This document shows positions 9,447 to 21,670 of a DNA stretch of 64,000 bases, in pieces (position 1 is the stretch's first letter; each line of letters begins with the position of its first letter). The stretch comes from Trichomonas vaginalis G3 (lineage: Eukaryota; Parabasalia; Trichomonadida; Trichomonadidae): positions 4,906,252 to 4,970,251 of the forward strand of contig NC_067207.1 in the NCBI RefSeq assembly GCF_026262505.1, read 5' to 3'. The position numbers and the translations under genes were made by a program. The notes below the pieces were generated by a model. It was given only the letters and a program-made list of their open reading frames with translations. It was not told the DNA's origin and did not search any database.

Positions 9447-12400
9447 ATGCCACGTAAACTACGTAAGAATATACGTAAGAGGAAGAGAGCATTGAAACAT
9501 CCAATAGTAAGACTAACACCACAACAACAGTTGCAACAACAAATGCTGAATGACCCCACTATGTTGCAACAAATGTCAAGCAATCCTATGCTTTTAAACC
9601 GAGTTGTTGGTGCACAGAGTGGAGGTTTAAGAGCGGCACTTTTAGCGAAAATGGCAGGCTATGGTGGAGCTGCAGACGGAACAGCATATAACCCTCAAAG
9701 TCAAATGAATTTGAGTTCACTCAAAAATCAAATAACAGATGTCAAAAAGTCAAACATAGACATACAGAAGCAAATAAGTGAAAACGAAAAGAAACTAGAA
9801 TATGACAGACACACAAAGAAACTCAATGAGTTAAACGTAGAGAAAAAGAAGAAAGAAGAACAACTGAAAGAACTAAGTACAGAGGAATATGCGAAAAAAG
9901 TGTCAGAAAAAGCAGCAGAAGTAGCAAAAATGGAACAAGATGTCATAAATTTGAAAAACCATACTACTCAATATAAAGTACTGAAAGATGAAGAGATAAA
10001 ACAAAAAGCCCTGAAGACATATATGGATAGCGATGAGTATAAAAAAGAAGTTGAAGCAAATGTAAAGGCAGAAAAACTTTTACAGTTGCAAAACCAAACC
10101 GTACAGTATGAAAACTTAGCACAAGAAAGTAAAAATAACGACGCAGCCATGCAAAAGGCAATGAAAAGCGCAGAATATATAAAAGCTAACAATGACTGGT
10201 TAGATGCCCAAGCCAACGCTAAAGCAGCCCAACTCATAGGGTCAATAAGGACAAAAATACAAGCGGATGAAGACAGTTCAAATGAAGCTTTAACAAATGC
10301 TGACTTTAAGAACGCCTTCGAAGCTCTTCATAGTAAGGTGAAACAAGTGAACGACTTCTCATCTGGAAAGAAACTGAAGTCTGAAGGTTTCGACAAAGAG
10401 TTAAAAGAAGTAGCACAAAATATGACGAAAATAACAGATGCAGCAACGAGACAGGCAGTTCAAAGTGCCTATGACGCCGTTAGAGCAACTGTTGTGGAAA
10501 GTCAAGAAAAAGAGTTACAACAGACCAAAACAGACCTAGTAAATGCTTTCTTAAAAACGAAAAGTCAGGTAGGACATTACGCTGCAGATGGAACATATGT
10601 GCCAGCTGGTGGAACTTATATACCACCAAACCCTCCAAGAGAAGCACCTGCACCAGGACTACCTAGAACATTTACATCGTCACATGGACACAGACACAGG
10701 CATGCACAACAACCAGCACAACAACCACCTCCACAACCAGCACAACAACCAACACAACAACCAGCACAGCAACCAACAGTTCAAAACCCTACACAACAAC
10801 AACCACAAACAGAGCAAGGACATAAAAGAAGTAGAGAACAAGGAAACCAAGAATTCTTAAAAATGCTTAAAGAAGAGTGTGGTTTCCCAGATACTGTTGA
10901 CTTTAGTGACAGATATAAAGAAGCTATTAGAAAGTTCAAGGAAGGAAATACTGACCCGAACCTATTTAGCTTTATGGCTCAGCACCAAAACGGATATAAT
11001 CTCAAACCTGGAAAATACAAGCTCGCTAAGGGATATGATTTAATAGCATATCATCCAAATGACATGGATGAATTTACTCCGAGATATTTGATGTCAGAGC
11101 TAAATGACAATTCAACTTTCGTCATGAAACGCGTAAAAAATAGAGACGGAACGAAAGAACAAAAGCTTATGAATGCGGATGACGTAGATAGGGAAATTGT
11201 TGAAAACGGTCTCGGAATATATGAAATGCCAGCAGATGAGGTACAAGAAACTCCACAGGAAGAAGTTCAGATACAACCAGACATGGAAGAAATAGTTCAG
11301 CAACAACAGCTAGAAGAGCCTGAAGGAAACGAACAAGTCCTTCCTTTGGAAACTAACTTCACAGAACTAGATGAAGATTTGGAACAGCCGAAAAATCTTG
11401 ACCCTCAACAAGAGTATGCGGAGAATATGGAATATTTCCAAGAGTCTAAAAAAAATTCGGCTGACATAGTAGAAGAATATCGAAAAATGTTTGCCGACAT
11501 ACAAAAGACTCCAACACCAGATGAAAATATTCAGCATAGAATGGAAGAACTGAAAAAAAATGTACACAAATACAACAACCCTTTTTACTTACGAGCATTT
11601 AACGTTCAATCTTCGGATGAACTCGGTGAAAATAAAAGGTTAAATTTCAAGAAAACATATAGAAATGAAACATTGTTTAAAGTTCATTCAGAACCTAACC
11701 AAGATGGAAACAAACCTACTTTTGTTTCTGCAGACGATGGAACTACAATGAGATGGGGTCATAAAGCTAATCGGATAGGTGGTTCATAAACTTACAACCA
11801 CAATTCCAAGAAGTTGTAGACGCAATGGAAGTCAATGGTGAACGAGATATAGCTGGTATTTTAAGCGCGGCTTTAATGCCATTGAAAGATATGAAAGATG
11901 CAGATATTTTGGACCAGTATGAAATGAACATGGCTGATGGAAATATAACACCTGACGTTCTAGAACATTTATCTCAAAGAACTACACAGAACCATAGAGA
12001 TGGTATATTTGGTGAAGAGTTTAGAAAGAAAGTTAGGGAGGAGAAGGAAGAGAACCTATTGTACATGACCTTGCAAACGAAAGTTTACAAAATGTCATAA
12101 AAACTTACTTTGCAGACGATGAATCGAGAAGGGATGAATATTTAAGAAAACTCAAATGGACAGTACCAAATGAAATGTTAGTATTGAAAAACATGTTCCT
12201 TGACAAAATAAAACCAACTACAGAAATAAACGACGCAAGACTGAAAGATTGGGTAAAAGCTTTCCCATTCACAAAAGATATATTGGTAACATGGAAAGAA
12301 AACCAGAATGGCTACAAAAACATATTATTTGGAAACGAGCTTATTCCATATGGACAGGCACTGTTTGAAGAGCTTGAACCGGAAACTCAGGAAAGAGTCA

Positions 12401-12645
12401 TGCAAACAATACGCGAAGACTCAAATACAGACTATGACAAACTCTTTCTAGGATATAGGTTACCTGAGATGGGCGACCAGAGCCAAAAGGCAAAAAGGAC
12501 ATGGGAAATTTGCAACATACTAGATGAACATAATGCAAAGATGCAACAACTTCAAGCAGAGGGCAATGAAGGAAAAAGAAGAGTTAAAAACTCAGTCAGG
12601 AAGAAAGTAAAGCTTGGTCCACGTGGGTTCTATTATGACATATAA
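9447..12645 (+). pseudogene. large virion-associated protein (I-a)
   Basis: A gene of about 1,060 codons. It has a strongly basic start (MPRKLRKNIRKRKRALKHP), a long charged coiled-coil region, a proline/glutamine repeat linker (about 10700-10810), and a charged C-terminal half ending in a basic tail. No family is recognised. It directly precedes the major capsid gene, suggesting a virion-internal or DNA-binding structural role. I-b carries a relative at 57117-60517. This copy is broken. Confidence 0.65.
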
Positions 12646-12677
12646 ATCCAACTATTCTATATTTTTACTCATATGAA

Positions 12678-14282
12678 ATGTACGCCGCTCAGAATATAAC
12701 GCCAACAGTTTTGGATGCATGAATGGAAATGTTTCCGAATGGTATAACGAATGCGACAATGCCATTAGAAGGTCAGAAATAGTTCCTGGAACTTACGAAT
12801 ATACAACTGCTGTTTCTTATGGAAACGTAGGTGAGTTTGGAGAAGGTTCTTCAACAACAGTAGATATTGCTTGCGACAGGTTTCATATTATTTCTATTGA
12901 CAACTCATTCTTATACGTGGAACAAGACATTGAAATAAAACCTTCTGCCAAGTTGTCTGACAAGAAAGGTTGCAATGGAATTTTCTATGTCGGATACCAA
13001 TATGCTCCAGAAGTTTTCATGGGATATAAGATATATTCTAACTCTGACTTAGTTCAAACAGTAACATGGGCAAACTATGAATGGTTCGCTTTGAGAAACT
13101 CAGTACAACCACAAGCTAGAGAACAAACAGACCAGTATGCAACTATTGAGAAAATAAGAAGACTTGACCCTAACGTTCCAGGAGTTTATGTTGACCTTTC
13201 TGGACAAACTGCAGCAGCAGTAACCAAAGTAAAACTGAAACTTAGAGTTCCTTTGTCATCTTTCCTCATCTTCAGGTTTTTAAGATACTTGCCAAACTGG
13301 GCAGGAAAAATTTCTATCGAACTTACTCCAAGCAAAAATAACTTAGTCATTGCACCAACACAAGACCCATTCACTCTTACAGAAAGTGGAACAAATAAAA
13401 TGTCATTCGCCGACTTTTGCAAAGACAAAGTTGACTTAGACTTTGGTTTCTCAAACCTCAACACTGAAGTAAACTATTATTTCAATGCTGCTGGAACTGC
13501 TTGGGACCCAGTTAAGTTCACATGCGAAAAAGTTTGAATGCAAGAGAATAGAAAGCAGACTTGCAGTCTATATGTTGGACCCAGATATTTCAAATGCTTT
13601 AGCTGCCAAATATATTGCAGTTCCACTTATGTTCCCTATACACCAAATATCTGTCAAAGACTTTGCAGGTGAAGTTGGAAACCAAAGTGCTGACCCAGGT
13701 GCAAGAACAGATATTGCTTTAACAACTGCAATGAAACATGCAGATACTATGTTTGTACTGTTCAGACGAACTATAAATGACTATTCTTGTTTCTACAACC
13801 CTGGTATTAAATATCATATAAACATAGATGGCAAATATTATCCAAGAGAAGAATATTCTACAGTTGAGGATATGAGGTCATACAACTTGACATTAGATGC
13901 TATGAACTTTAACAACAACTTCACAACAACCATTAACCCTGAAATGCAAAGTTCTATTATGCCATATGTGAAAGTATGGACTCATACAGGAGGTCAAAAA
14001 ACTCAATATACAAATGGAGACCGTTCAAACTTTTGGCTTGGCATTCCATTTGCTGACTCAGAAGACTTTATGGGTGGTATTTCAACTGTTGGTACAGTTC
14101 AAATACAATATACTGGTGACAGAGACGGTCCAGATGAATTGAAAGCAAAGAAGTTTACAAAACCAATAGCACTTTTCACGGAAGATGCTCTTTTGAAGAT
14201 TCGTTCGATGAAACCTGCTGGGGCTCCTCAGATTGGCATAACGACAGCTTCCATCGAGCAGATTTTGGCAGCAGGTCAGTAA
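12678..14282 (+). pseudogene. major capsid protein, family I (I-a)
   Basis: Counterpart of the 536-codon open frame at 60550-62160, starting MYAAQNITPTVLDAMNGN. Length, beta-rich composition and place after the large structural gene fit a Polinton double jelly-roll capsid protein, although it shares no obvious sequence with the family II capsid protein. This copy is broken. Confidence 0.75.
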
Positions 14283-14590
14283 GTTGTTCTTGAACTGACT
14301 TCTCTCCGTCAAATATTGACAGTACGCCAGTTTTGATATAATATTGTAATAAACTTACCTTTAGAAATATCGGTCAGTTTTGTTGTTATATTTTTGTCTG
14401 CTTCAAGAACTTTCACCATTCAGTTATACCAACTTTCTTTGCTTTATGAAAATATTTTGGTTCAGCAAAGACTGCTATTCTATAACATTTTCCATTGTTT
14501 GTATAAAGAACTATTCTGTCAATACTTGTATTGTTTGTGTGTGTAAACTTTGTTCTGCTTCAATTCGAAGAGATACTCAAATACGTCCAT
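14174..14590 (-). pseudogene. unidentified convergent protein (I-a)
   Basis: Counterpart of the whole 139-codon gene at 62054-62473. It runs against the capsid gene and overlaps its 3' end. No family is recognised. Family II has a differently placed minus-strand gene next to its SCCG gene, so an opposed small gene here may be a common layout. This copy is broken. Confidence 0.5.
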
Positions 14591-14608
14591 CTTTTTATTC
14601 TAAGTAAA

Positions 14609-15194
14609 ATGTCATTTCCGAAAAATAGAAGCGTAAGTGTTTCAAAAGGTTTAATGGCTAATGGCGGTGGCAGATGTGAAGTTAAATTCACCAACTCAAA
14701 CAAACAGTCAAAGTGTTGTTGTCAATGTCAAAGAAAGAGATGTTGAAGTGGGGAAACCATACGAAGACGAAGATGGTATAACAATAGTTCCTGTAAAAGA
14801 ACAACCAACATATCCTGAAGTTAGCAGAGACTTAAGTTCTGTTGCAGATATTCGAAACGACTACCAACAACTTAAAGACAAACTTAAAACTCAGGAGAAG
14901 ATTTGTCAAGCTTTGGTATAATGTTAAACTTGGTCGAACACAACCCTGTAAAAGTGAACTCATATGTCATCGCACCTCATGAATTTTGAAAGAACTATTG
15001 AAACTTTTGACAGAGGCAGACGATATAAACATCAAAGAAATAGAACCCGACATTGTTGCTGTGGTGTTTCATATAATGTCATTGACAAGATATACGTTAT
15101 GAAAGGAGGTGAAACGTTGAACTTAAAATATAGTTTCCCAGACGTCATAAAAATATTTGACGACCACAACATTTCATTAAAATTTATTTGCTAA
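14609..15194 (+). pseudogene. SCCG protein, family I (I-a)
   Basis: Counterpart of the whole 193-codon gene at 62492-63073, which shares the C-terminal SCCG domain with family II (2946-3599). The leader TTTTTATTCTAAGTAAAATG is the family's T-rich start context. This copy is broken. Confidence 0.6.
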
Positions 15195-15200
15195 GTAAAA

Positions 15201-15440
15201 ATGTCAAAACTTCTTGAAAGATGTTTGAAGAAAAATAATATAGACTTTATTTCATGTAAAGGACTTTACACACTTTTGAACGATATGAAAGACCCTGTTT
15301 TGTGTTGTTCGTGTAGACAAGGAAAGTTCTATGTCTTTACAAAATATTTGAACTTCTTAGACAGAGAACTTCAAGAAACGCCATGTGAAAGTTTAGATGA
15401 AGTTCTTCTCCACTTTCAGAAAAACTTTAAATATATGTAA
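15201..15440 (+). CDS. small hypothetical protein, 79 codons (I-a)
   Basis: Open frame starting MSKLLERCLKKNNIDFISCKG, six bases after the SCCG gene. It ends directly at the start of the penton candidate. Conserved with 63080-63310 in I-b. No family is recognised; position suggests a virion or assembly role. Confidence 0.6.
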   Translation: MSKLLERCLKKNNIDFISCKGLYTLLNDMKDPVLCCSCRQGKFYVFTKYLNFLDRELQETPCESLDEVLLHFQKNFKYM

Positions 15441-16240
15441 ATGGCAGAAGACATAGTGGTTTATACTATTACGACTAAAAACCCTGAGTCATATAATTCT
15501 ATAACAACAAACTTACAAAGTCCTCAAGGACGTATTGTAAACTGACCTTAAACACGATGACGACTAAAGCCTGTTTTGCTCTTTTGACACCAGAAGACTT
15601 TGTTGTTGTGAATGGTAAAAATACTTCTTTGAAGATACTTACTCAGATATACCACCAACAGGTTTTGTTGACTTATTTAATACTTTAAGTACAGTGTAAC
15701 ATGTGCTGCAACTAGAGCAGGTTTCATTATGTTTGGATGTCCGACTGAGTTTAGTATAAACGATATGAGCTATAATACAAAACTTATATCTGGTTTTTAC
15801 TACCAACAGTTTCCTATAACAGGAAAAGGTGTCATACAAGGTTTGTCTGTTCCATTGACTTTAAGTACACCTATTTATATATTGTTTTCAAACTTAGGTT
15901 TCAAAGTGCATTCGAATGTCGACGAAACTACTATGACCAAAAGATACTCATGCGTATAAACAACACTTTCTCTGCTGGTTTGCCTATTGTTCATTCGAAT
16001 GCAGAATTTTCAGCTTTAGTAAACTCAAACACTTTAGCAAACATAAACTTAACCTTAGTTGACGCAAACTTTGTTCCTGTAAAACTTTTATGTCCTATGT
16101 ATTTGTCAATGACGGCAGAAAGTTTCGAATTGGAAGATGCAACTGGTGAAAGTATTGTACTACAAGAACAACTTCAACAACAAATAGCTCAAGAACAACA
16201 AATGCAACAAATGGAACAAATGCAACAACAAAGCTCAAGA
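15441..16240 (+). pseudogene. penton (minor capsid) candidate, family I (I-a)
   Basis: Starts MAEDIVVYTITTKNPESYNS. The C-terminal stretch TLANINLTLVDANFVPVKLL fits the last-strand pattern of Polinton penton proteins (LTNI.VRL.D...), and a glutamine-rich tail follows. Single-jelly-roll penton function is inferred from this and from its place after capsid and SCCG. This copy is broken. Confidence 0.6.
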
Positions 16241-16270
16241 ATAAAAAATATTTTTTTTATTTTTATAAAA

Positions 16271-17506
16271 ATGTACAGAATAGACGTTTCAGATTTTTAT
16301 GACTTCCAAGCGTTCAGAAATATGTGTCCATTTAGAGACTATAACAAAGCAGTCGAGAATTTGAAACGTTTAGTCATTTATGTCGACTCTGCCCCAGAAT
16401 GTTATGTATGAAAGAATGGGATGTTGTCTTTAACAAACCAAGAGCAACCATAGTTTCAGAACAAGAATGTAGACAGAAACTTAAGAAAATAAAAGTCGTA
16501 CAAGTTGGTATGAAGATGTTAGATGCTTGGGATATCTTATTGTCAAAGTTAGAAGATTTTTCAGTTCGAGGTATAAAGTTCTATACACCATCTCCAAACT
16601 TCTATTCTATCTTCACTGGATATAAATACGAACAAGTAGAATGGAAAGAAAATGTTATAGAAGCTTGGTTAGACCATGTCAAAGAAATTATATGCAATGG
16701 AAACGAAAGAGTCTATGAGTATATCTTATGTTGGTTTGCAAACATCTTACAACATCCAAGTGCTAAAAATGAAAACTGCTCTCATTATAATTGGAAAGCA
16801 AGGAACTGGTAAGAACACTTTCTTTACAGATATTTTGTGCAAACTGTTAGAGGGCTATTCGAACCCTAATATGACAAACTTAGAAAACATCTGCGGTAAA
16901 TTTAACTCTTCAATAGAGAATATGAAACTTATAGTATGTAACGAACTTCAAAGTATAGATACAACAAAGGTTTTAAACTCAGATGCTTTGAAGAGTCTTA
17001 TAACAGACAAAGTTGGAGTTGTTGAAAGAAAATATAAAGACCAAAGAGTTTGTGAAAATGTTGCAAATTTCATCATGGTTTCAAACAATGTTGTTCCGAT
17101 GAAGTTAGAAAGTTCTGACAGAAGATATGTAGTTGTCAGAACGTCAGATTCTCATATGCAAGATACAGAATATTTTGACGACTTAGCAGAAACTTTGACA
17201 CCTAACTTTTACAACCACTTGTTCTCATATTTCATGACATTAGATATTTCAAAGTTCAATCCAAGACAAATTCCACATACCGAAGAAAGACAAACATTGT
17301 TAGAAAGCAAACAAGAGTGTATATGAACTGTTTATAGATGAGACTAACTTTGAGTGTTTAGATGAAAGGTCATTGTACGATTCGTATAAACAGTATTGTC
17401 AAGAATATGGTTATATGGCAGCTTCTAAACGAACATTCTTGCAAATGTCAAAAGTCTTTTAGATGTTCAGAACGGCGTATATACAAAGAAAAATTTTTCT
17501 GAGTAA
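16271..17506 (+). pseudogene. superfamily 3 helicase (I-a)
   Basis: Fossil D5-like replicative helicase. The Walker A region is IIGKQGTGKNTFF, Walker B-like IVCNELQS, the sensor FIMVSNNV, and the arginine motif SSDRRYVVV. It aligns through this region with the whole 770-codon primase-helicase of family II (43986-46298). Role: unwinding the element's DNA during protein-primed replication. The T-rich box plus ATAAAAATG precedes the start. This copy is broken. Confidence 0.8.
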
Positions 17507-17573
17507 ATTTAAAAAAAATATTTTTTTTATCCGATAGAAAAGATGACGAAATATATTTTCAGTCAACAAATAT

Positions 17574-17681
17574 ATGTCAGGACTTAAAGAAGAACTAGAC
17601 CCATTCGCTTATTTGAATGTTTACTTCTACCATTTTGAAAAGTCTACATTTGACAAAGTTTGGAAACATCGAACCAGTTAA
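17574..17681 (+). pseudogene. short gene remnant
   Basis: A short frame starting MSGLKEELDPFAYLNV after a typical AT-rich leader. No family. It may be a small early protein; little can be said. Confidence 0.3.
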
Positions 17682-17702
17682 GTTTGCTATTGTGAACTAA
17701 AA

Positions 17703-17966
17703 ATGGTGCGAAATTTGAAAGACTTAGACATAGAAGGTTTGTTAACAGTCAAAGAAGTTTTGACAGAAGATTTTCAAACCTTAAAGAAGGCAAAGCATAC
17801 AAACTTGTTATACCTTATGAACCAAAGAAAGCAGACGACTATGAATATTATGAGTCTAAGATAGTTGAAGTTCAAGGTAAATTGTGGTAAAAAGATTTTA
17901 GAGTCTAAGCCAGTGTTTGCTCCTAAAGAGGAAGAGAACATTGACATTGACCCAGAAATGTTCTAA
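17703..17966 (+). pseudogene. small acidic protein
   Basis: About 85 codons, starting MVRNLKDLDIEGLLTVKE and ending with an acidic tail (EEENIDIDPEMF). No family is recognised. It lies convergent to the 153-codon gene that follows, with 16 bases between their ends. Probably broken. Confidence 0.4.
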
Positions 17967-17982
17967 AAATAAAATTTTATTT

Positions 17983-18444
17983 TTACATGTCAAATTTCTT
18001 TTTCTCTGGAACTGGTTCAGGTTCTTTCTTCTCTTCTTCTACTTTCTTTTCTTTCTTTTCTTTCTTTTCTCTCTTCTTCTTCTCTGGTGGAGTTATGTCA
18101 AATTTCTCCGAACCATATTTATGTAAAAGTTCTTTGTCCTTTAATAGCTCATCTATTCTGTTTTCTATTTCATCTTCAAGAACAGCGCATGTGTCTTCTT
18201 TGCATTCTAAGAACTTTTGTTGGACTTCATCTTTCCAATCGGCGTCATCTCTGTCAACAAGTCTGTCATTGACAAATTTTAAGACTGCTCTGCTTAAGGT
18301 TTTATGGTTCTTGTCATATTCCCAGAAACAGAACTTTAGAACAAATTCCCCTTTCTTGTTTACACTATGTAAGATTTTATGGTCGACAGATGTTTTGCTG
18401 TCGAAAAGCTTGTCTCGAATATAGATAGCGAAATCGCTAGACAT
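17983..18444 (-). CDS. charged hypothetical protein, 153 codons (I-a)
   Basis: One open frame starting MSSDFAIYIRDKLFDSK. A globular N-terminal part is followed by a coiled-coil-like segment and a highly charged KKREKKEKK/EEEKKEPEP tail. No family is recognised. It is divergent from the packaging ATPase with only 36 bases between start codons, so the two probably share a bidirectional promoter. Confidence 0.6.
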   Translation of the reverse strand: MSSDFAIYIRDKLFDSKTSVDHKILHSVNKKGEFVLKFCFWEYDKNHKTLSRAVLKFVNDRLVDRDDADWKDEVQQKFLECKEDTCAVLEDEIENRIDELLKDKELLHKYGSEKFDITPPEKKKREKKEKKEKKVEEEKKEPEPVPEKKKFDM

Positions 18445-18480
18445 TTTCTAAAAGATAAAAATTTTAATTTTTCTAAAAAT
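18445..18480. promoter_or_regulatory. short bidirectional leader
   Basis: 36 bp between two divergent start codons, with a T-rich box towards each gene (TTTTTATCTTTTAGAAAATG leftward, TTTTTCTAAAAATATG rightward). It fits the compact start context seen before most genes in the window. Confidence 0.4.
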
Positions 18481-19365
18481 ATGTTAGAAAAAAAGTTTGC
18501 TGACATTGACAAGAAATTTGAGAATGTTTTAAATAAGAACAAGAGGAAGTTGGAAAATGCTCAGATAAAACCCATACATGACAAGTTCCTATTTGCTCAG
18601 AATGGTATAACAGGTCTAATTGCACCGCCTGGGTCGGGTAAGACTTTCACTTATCTTAAAATGGCTGCACAACAACAAGAACTAGATGAGAAGAACCCAT
18701 TCTATGAGTTAGTAGTCATTTGTAGTACTTCCTGGTCAATTTGACCAAACCGTCAATTCGTTCAAAGATATTATAAAAAAGTCTAAGTTAGTATGTATAA
18801 AAGACTCTGAGTTGTTAGATTGGATAAAGAAGTACCAAAGAAGAGTTTTGAAGTACAATGCTATAAATGAGTATATAAACTCGAAGTTTAAAGACCCAAA
18901 TGAGGAAATGCAGAGAATATTAGAGAAGAAACACTTCCGAAACAAACAGAAAGAGATAGAATACATTTCGAAGAAATTGCAATCTTACGATTGGAAGACT
19001 TCCCTCACAGATGTCTTCTTATCTTAGATGACTTTGCTTCTCATCCTTTGTTAAAGAACAGAGAACAAGACATGTGTCGAATTCTTAAGAAGCTCAGACA
19101 CTTTAACATCTCAGTTGTCATTTGTGTACAGACAGCCAAGAGTTTAAGTAAAGGATGTTAAAAGAATACTTACTGATATCATACTTTTCCCCGGATTGTC
19201 CGAAGACGATTTCATGGAACTTATGAAAGAGTCCATGGCAGGTAAGTTTGACAGACATGAACTCTGGGAGAAGTACAAAGTCATACAAGACCCTCATACT
19301 TCTTTCAGAATTCACATCTACGCGAAACAAAGTTCAAATTGTAAAAAGTCAAGCGTAAAAATGTA
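18481..19365 (+). pseudogene. A32-like packaging ATPase, family I (I-a)
   Basis: Fossil P-loop ATPase of about 290 codons. Walker A is GLIAPPGSGKT, Walker B LILDDFASHPLL, and a following strand reads VVICVQTA. This is the pattern of A32-type DNA-packaging ATPases of Polintons and large DNA viruses. Role: pumping the element's DNA into the capsid. This copy is broken. Confidence 0.8.
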
Positions 19366-19439
19366 AGTGTTTAGTCTTAGTCTGTTGTGGTGCTGGGCTG
19401 TCGGTTCTTCTGGCTTTGGAATGGACTCGGTTGGTGGTA

Positions 19440-19862
19440 CGTCGGACATTCGTTTGTGTCCTGTCGGATGGAAGAACTTTTCCAGTTGGAAGGAAGACTC
19501 GGAATGTCGGAAGGAAGAACTTTTCCTGTTGGAAGGAAAAACTTTTCCAGTTGTCGGGAAAATTTTTTCCAGTTGGAAGGAAAATTTTTTCCAGTTGGAA
19601 GGAAAAACTTTTTCTGTCGTTCGACCAAAAAGTTCTCAATTTTCGAAAATTTGAATGGTTTACGGACGGACAACAGGAAATTTTTTTCCTGTCTGAAGGA
19701 AAATTTTTTCCAGTTGTCGGGAAATTTTTTTCCAGTTGGAAGGAAGGACTTGGAATGTCGGAAGGAAGAACTTGGAATGTCGGAAGGAAGGACTCGGAAT
19801 GTCGGAAGGAAGAACTTGGAATGTCGGAAGGAAGAACTTGGAATGTCGGAAGGATTTGACAA
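19440..19862. repeat. GGAAGGAAGAAC tandem repeat zone
   Basis: The stretch 19366-19925 holds no gene. Imperfect units combine GGAAGGAAGAACTTGGAATG (22-bp period, 19738-19858) with CCAGTTGGAAGGAAAA and self-complementary A/T runs. A segment near 19440 (GTCGGACATTCGTTTGTG) recurs in the 26-bp repeats at 24086-24163. Confidence 0.8.
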
Positions 19863-19925
19863 GACAATTTACCATCTAGAGCTACCTGAGCCATCTGAAG
19901 TCAAGACCAAAAATAAATGGTTCAT

Positions 19926-20753
19926 TTACTCTGCTTGTTTGAAGTTGTCAAAATACTCTGTTATTTTTTCCTTTAACAATGGCAAATCTTCTTTGAAGGT
20001 AAGAATTGTACAACCTTTAATATCATAGTGTGTTTGAGGTAAAGTATCTTGAACTATTTGTTTCACATCTTCATTTGGGGTCATTGAAATCGGTAAGTTT
20101 TCGCGATAGAACCAATTTCTGTCAGATTTGTAAATCTTAGCAAGGTCGTAAAAGCTTTTGTTGTTTCTTCTGACTAAATGCAACATAACCATATCTTTAT
20201 CTTCTTCATTTTCCATCTCTTCAGTATAAATCATATACTTATAGTTCTTTTCCTTTCCTTTTGGTACCGAACGTGGTATTCTTTTCTGAATGTTTTTTGT
20301 CTTTTGCTTCAATGACTTCATCTTTTGCTTGAAGTTTCTTTTCCATCTCTTCACGTTCTTGTCTATGAATTTCATCTAACATCATGAAAATATAACAAGC
20401 ATAGCGAGGTGACGCCCACATTGCAACAGCATTTACAAGAAGTCTATGTACATACCAACCTCTCAAACCAGGAGCCAAATTCTTGCGATTTTCGTACGGA
20501 ATCTCTACCCTCGGTTTTCCGAGGTAGCAAAACATATGAGGAAATTCTTCTAAAAGTTCTTTTGTCTGTTGGTTTTCAAACCAATGGTATGCTTGCTTTG
20601 TAGAACGAAGAGTATTCAAAATACTTTGCATTTGGTACATGTCATCTTTGACCGAACGAATGAGACGGAGTTGTTTGTTAAACTGAACCCACTCATATTC
20701 TTCATTTATAGCTTCATGAACGATAGCAGTTGTTGTGTTCTCTGTTGTTGACA
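19926..20753 (-). pseudogene. KilA-N-type protein 1 (I-a)
   Basis: Starts MSTTENTTTAIVHEAINEEY. The core GLRGWYVHRLL...AMWASPRYACYIFMMLDEI matches the end of a KilA-N DNA-binding domain, followed by a coiled coil (EMEKKLQAKDEVIEAKDKK). KilA-N proteins are accessory DNA-binding proteins of large DNA viruses and phages. The stretch encoding CYLGKPRVEI is an inverted repeat (CTACC...GGTAG), a version of which recurs at 21583-21633. This copy is broken. Confidence 0.7.
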
Positions 20754-20842
20754 TATCTGTCTTTATATTCCGGATAAAAAAATAAAAAAAAATAAAATTA
20801 GCGTTATTTTCTATCTTGTATAAAAGACCAAAAATAAACGCT

Positions 20843-21454
20843 TTACATGTATTTTTCAGCAACTTCGTCAAATAATTTTATAGCTTTATCTATCTCATCT
20901 ACTTCAAACGTTTCTTTACCTTTTATGGGAGCACCATACATTTTCTCAAACTTTTCGAGTAGTTCTGTTTCTGCAGCTCTCATATCATTAGCAAACACAA
21001 CCTTAACTCTATTGACTGTACTGTCATATCTTTGAGTTATATTATATGTTCTTCCTATCTTATATCTTTTTGTATTGAAGTCCTTCGGTTTCTGAACGAT
21101 GTAAAGTAAGCCTTCACTGCAACGTTCCGTATCGAATGAACCATATGTTATGAAGTTATATCCAACAACTGGGTCTAACCATAACAAAACTATTGGTATA
21201 AGACTTTTGTCGATGAGATATGCTGTAGTTCCATAGAATCTTACCGATATCATCAGCTCAGGATTTCTTGTCAAAATTTTCTGAGTAGAAGCAATTCTAA
21301 CCCAGTCGTGTGGTTTCTTTCCAGATGGAGATATAATGTCTGACAAAGAATATTTGTTGTATTTCTTTGAGTATCTTACGTTTAAATCACCTATTCTAAC
21401 CAATTTGGTGTCATTGTCTATCTTTTTAACTGTTTCAAACTCAGTGTTTGTCAT
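20843..21454 (-). CDS. KilA-N plus T5orf172 (GIY-YIG superfamily) protein
   Basis: One open frame. The start MTNTEFETVKK is chosen over an upstream in-frame ATG because it follows the TATGTAAGAACATAT leader typical here. About residues 20-110 are KilA-N-like (FYGTTAYLIDKSLIPIVLLW). About 120-203 are T5orf172-like, with LLYIVQ, YKIGRTYNITQRYDS, AAETELLEKFE and KGKETFEV, which correspond to GIY-YIG nuclease elements. Possible role: a sequence-directed nuclease or DNA-binding accessory protein of the element. It appears whole. Confidence 0.78.
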   Translation of the reverse strand: MTNTEFETVKKIDNDTKLVRIGDLNVRYSKKYNKYSLSDIISPSGKKPHDWVRIASTQKILTRNPELMISVRFYGTTAYLIDKSLIPIVLLWLDPVVGYNFITYGSFDTERCSEGLLYIVQKPKDFNTKRYKIGRTYNITQRYDSTVNRVKVVFANDMRAAETELLEKFEKMYGAPIKGKETFEVDEIDKAIKLFDEVAEKYM

Positions 21455-21582
21455 ATATGTTCTTACATACAAAATAAAAAAAATATTTTATAAAAAACTA
21501 ACTTTATTTTTTCTATCTTAAGGAAATTCACTGTTTTCATAGAGTTTTGGCGACTGGGGTTTCTTACCTACTCGTTGTTCTT

Positions 21583-21633
21583 CACTGTTTTCGTACGGAA
21601 TCTCTACCCTCGGTTTTTCGAGGGTAGCAATCT
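21583..21633 (-). other. fragment of KilA-N gene 1 in repeat zone
   Basis: About 45 bp nearly identical to 20487-20535 inside the KilA-N gene 1 coding region, in the same orientation. It is centred on an inverted repeat with arms CTACCCTCG and CGAGGGTAG. In the fragment the stem is perfect; in the gene it is bulged. Confidence 0.75.
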
Positions 21634-21670
21634 TATGCCATTTTACTCAGATTTTTGTGCTGAATTCAGC

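Noticed and set aside
9728-10237. Serine/phenylalanine-rich minus-strand frames
   Set aside because: Antisense shadows of the coiled-coil region; the same shadows occur in I-b.
19349-20028. Overlapping frames on both strands
   Set aside because: They come from the GGAAGGAAGAAC tandem repeats, which stay open in several frames because of composition.
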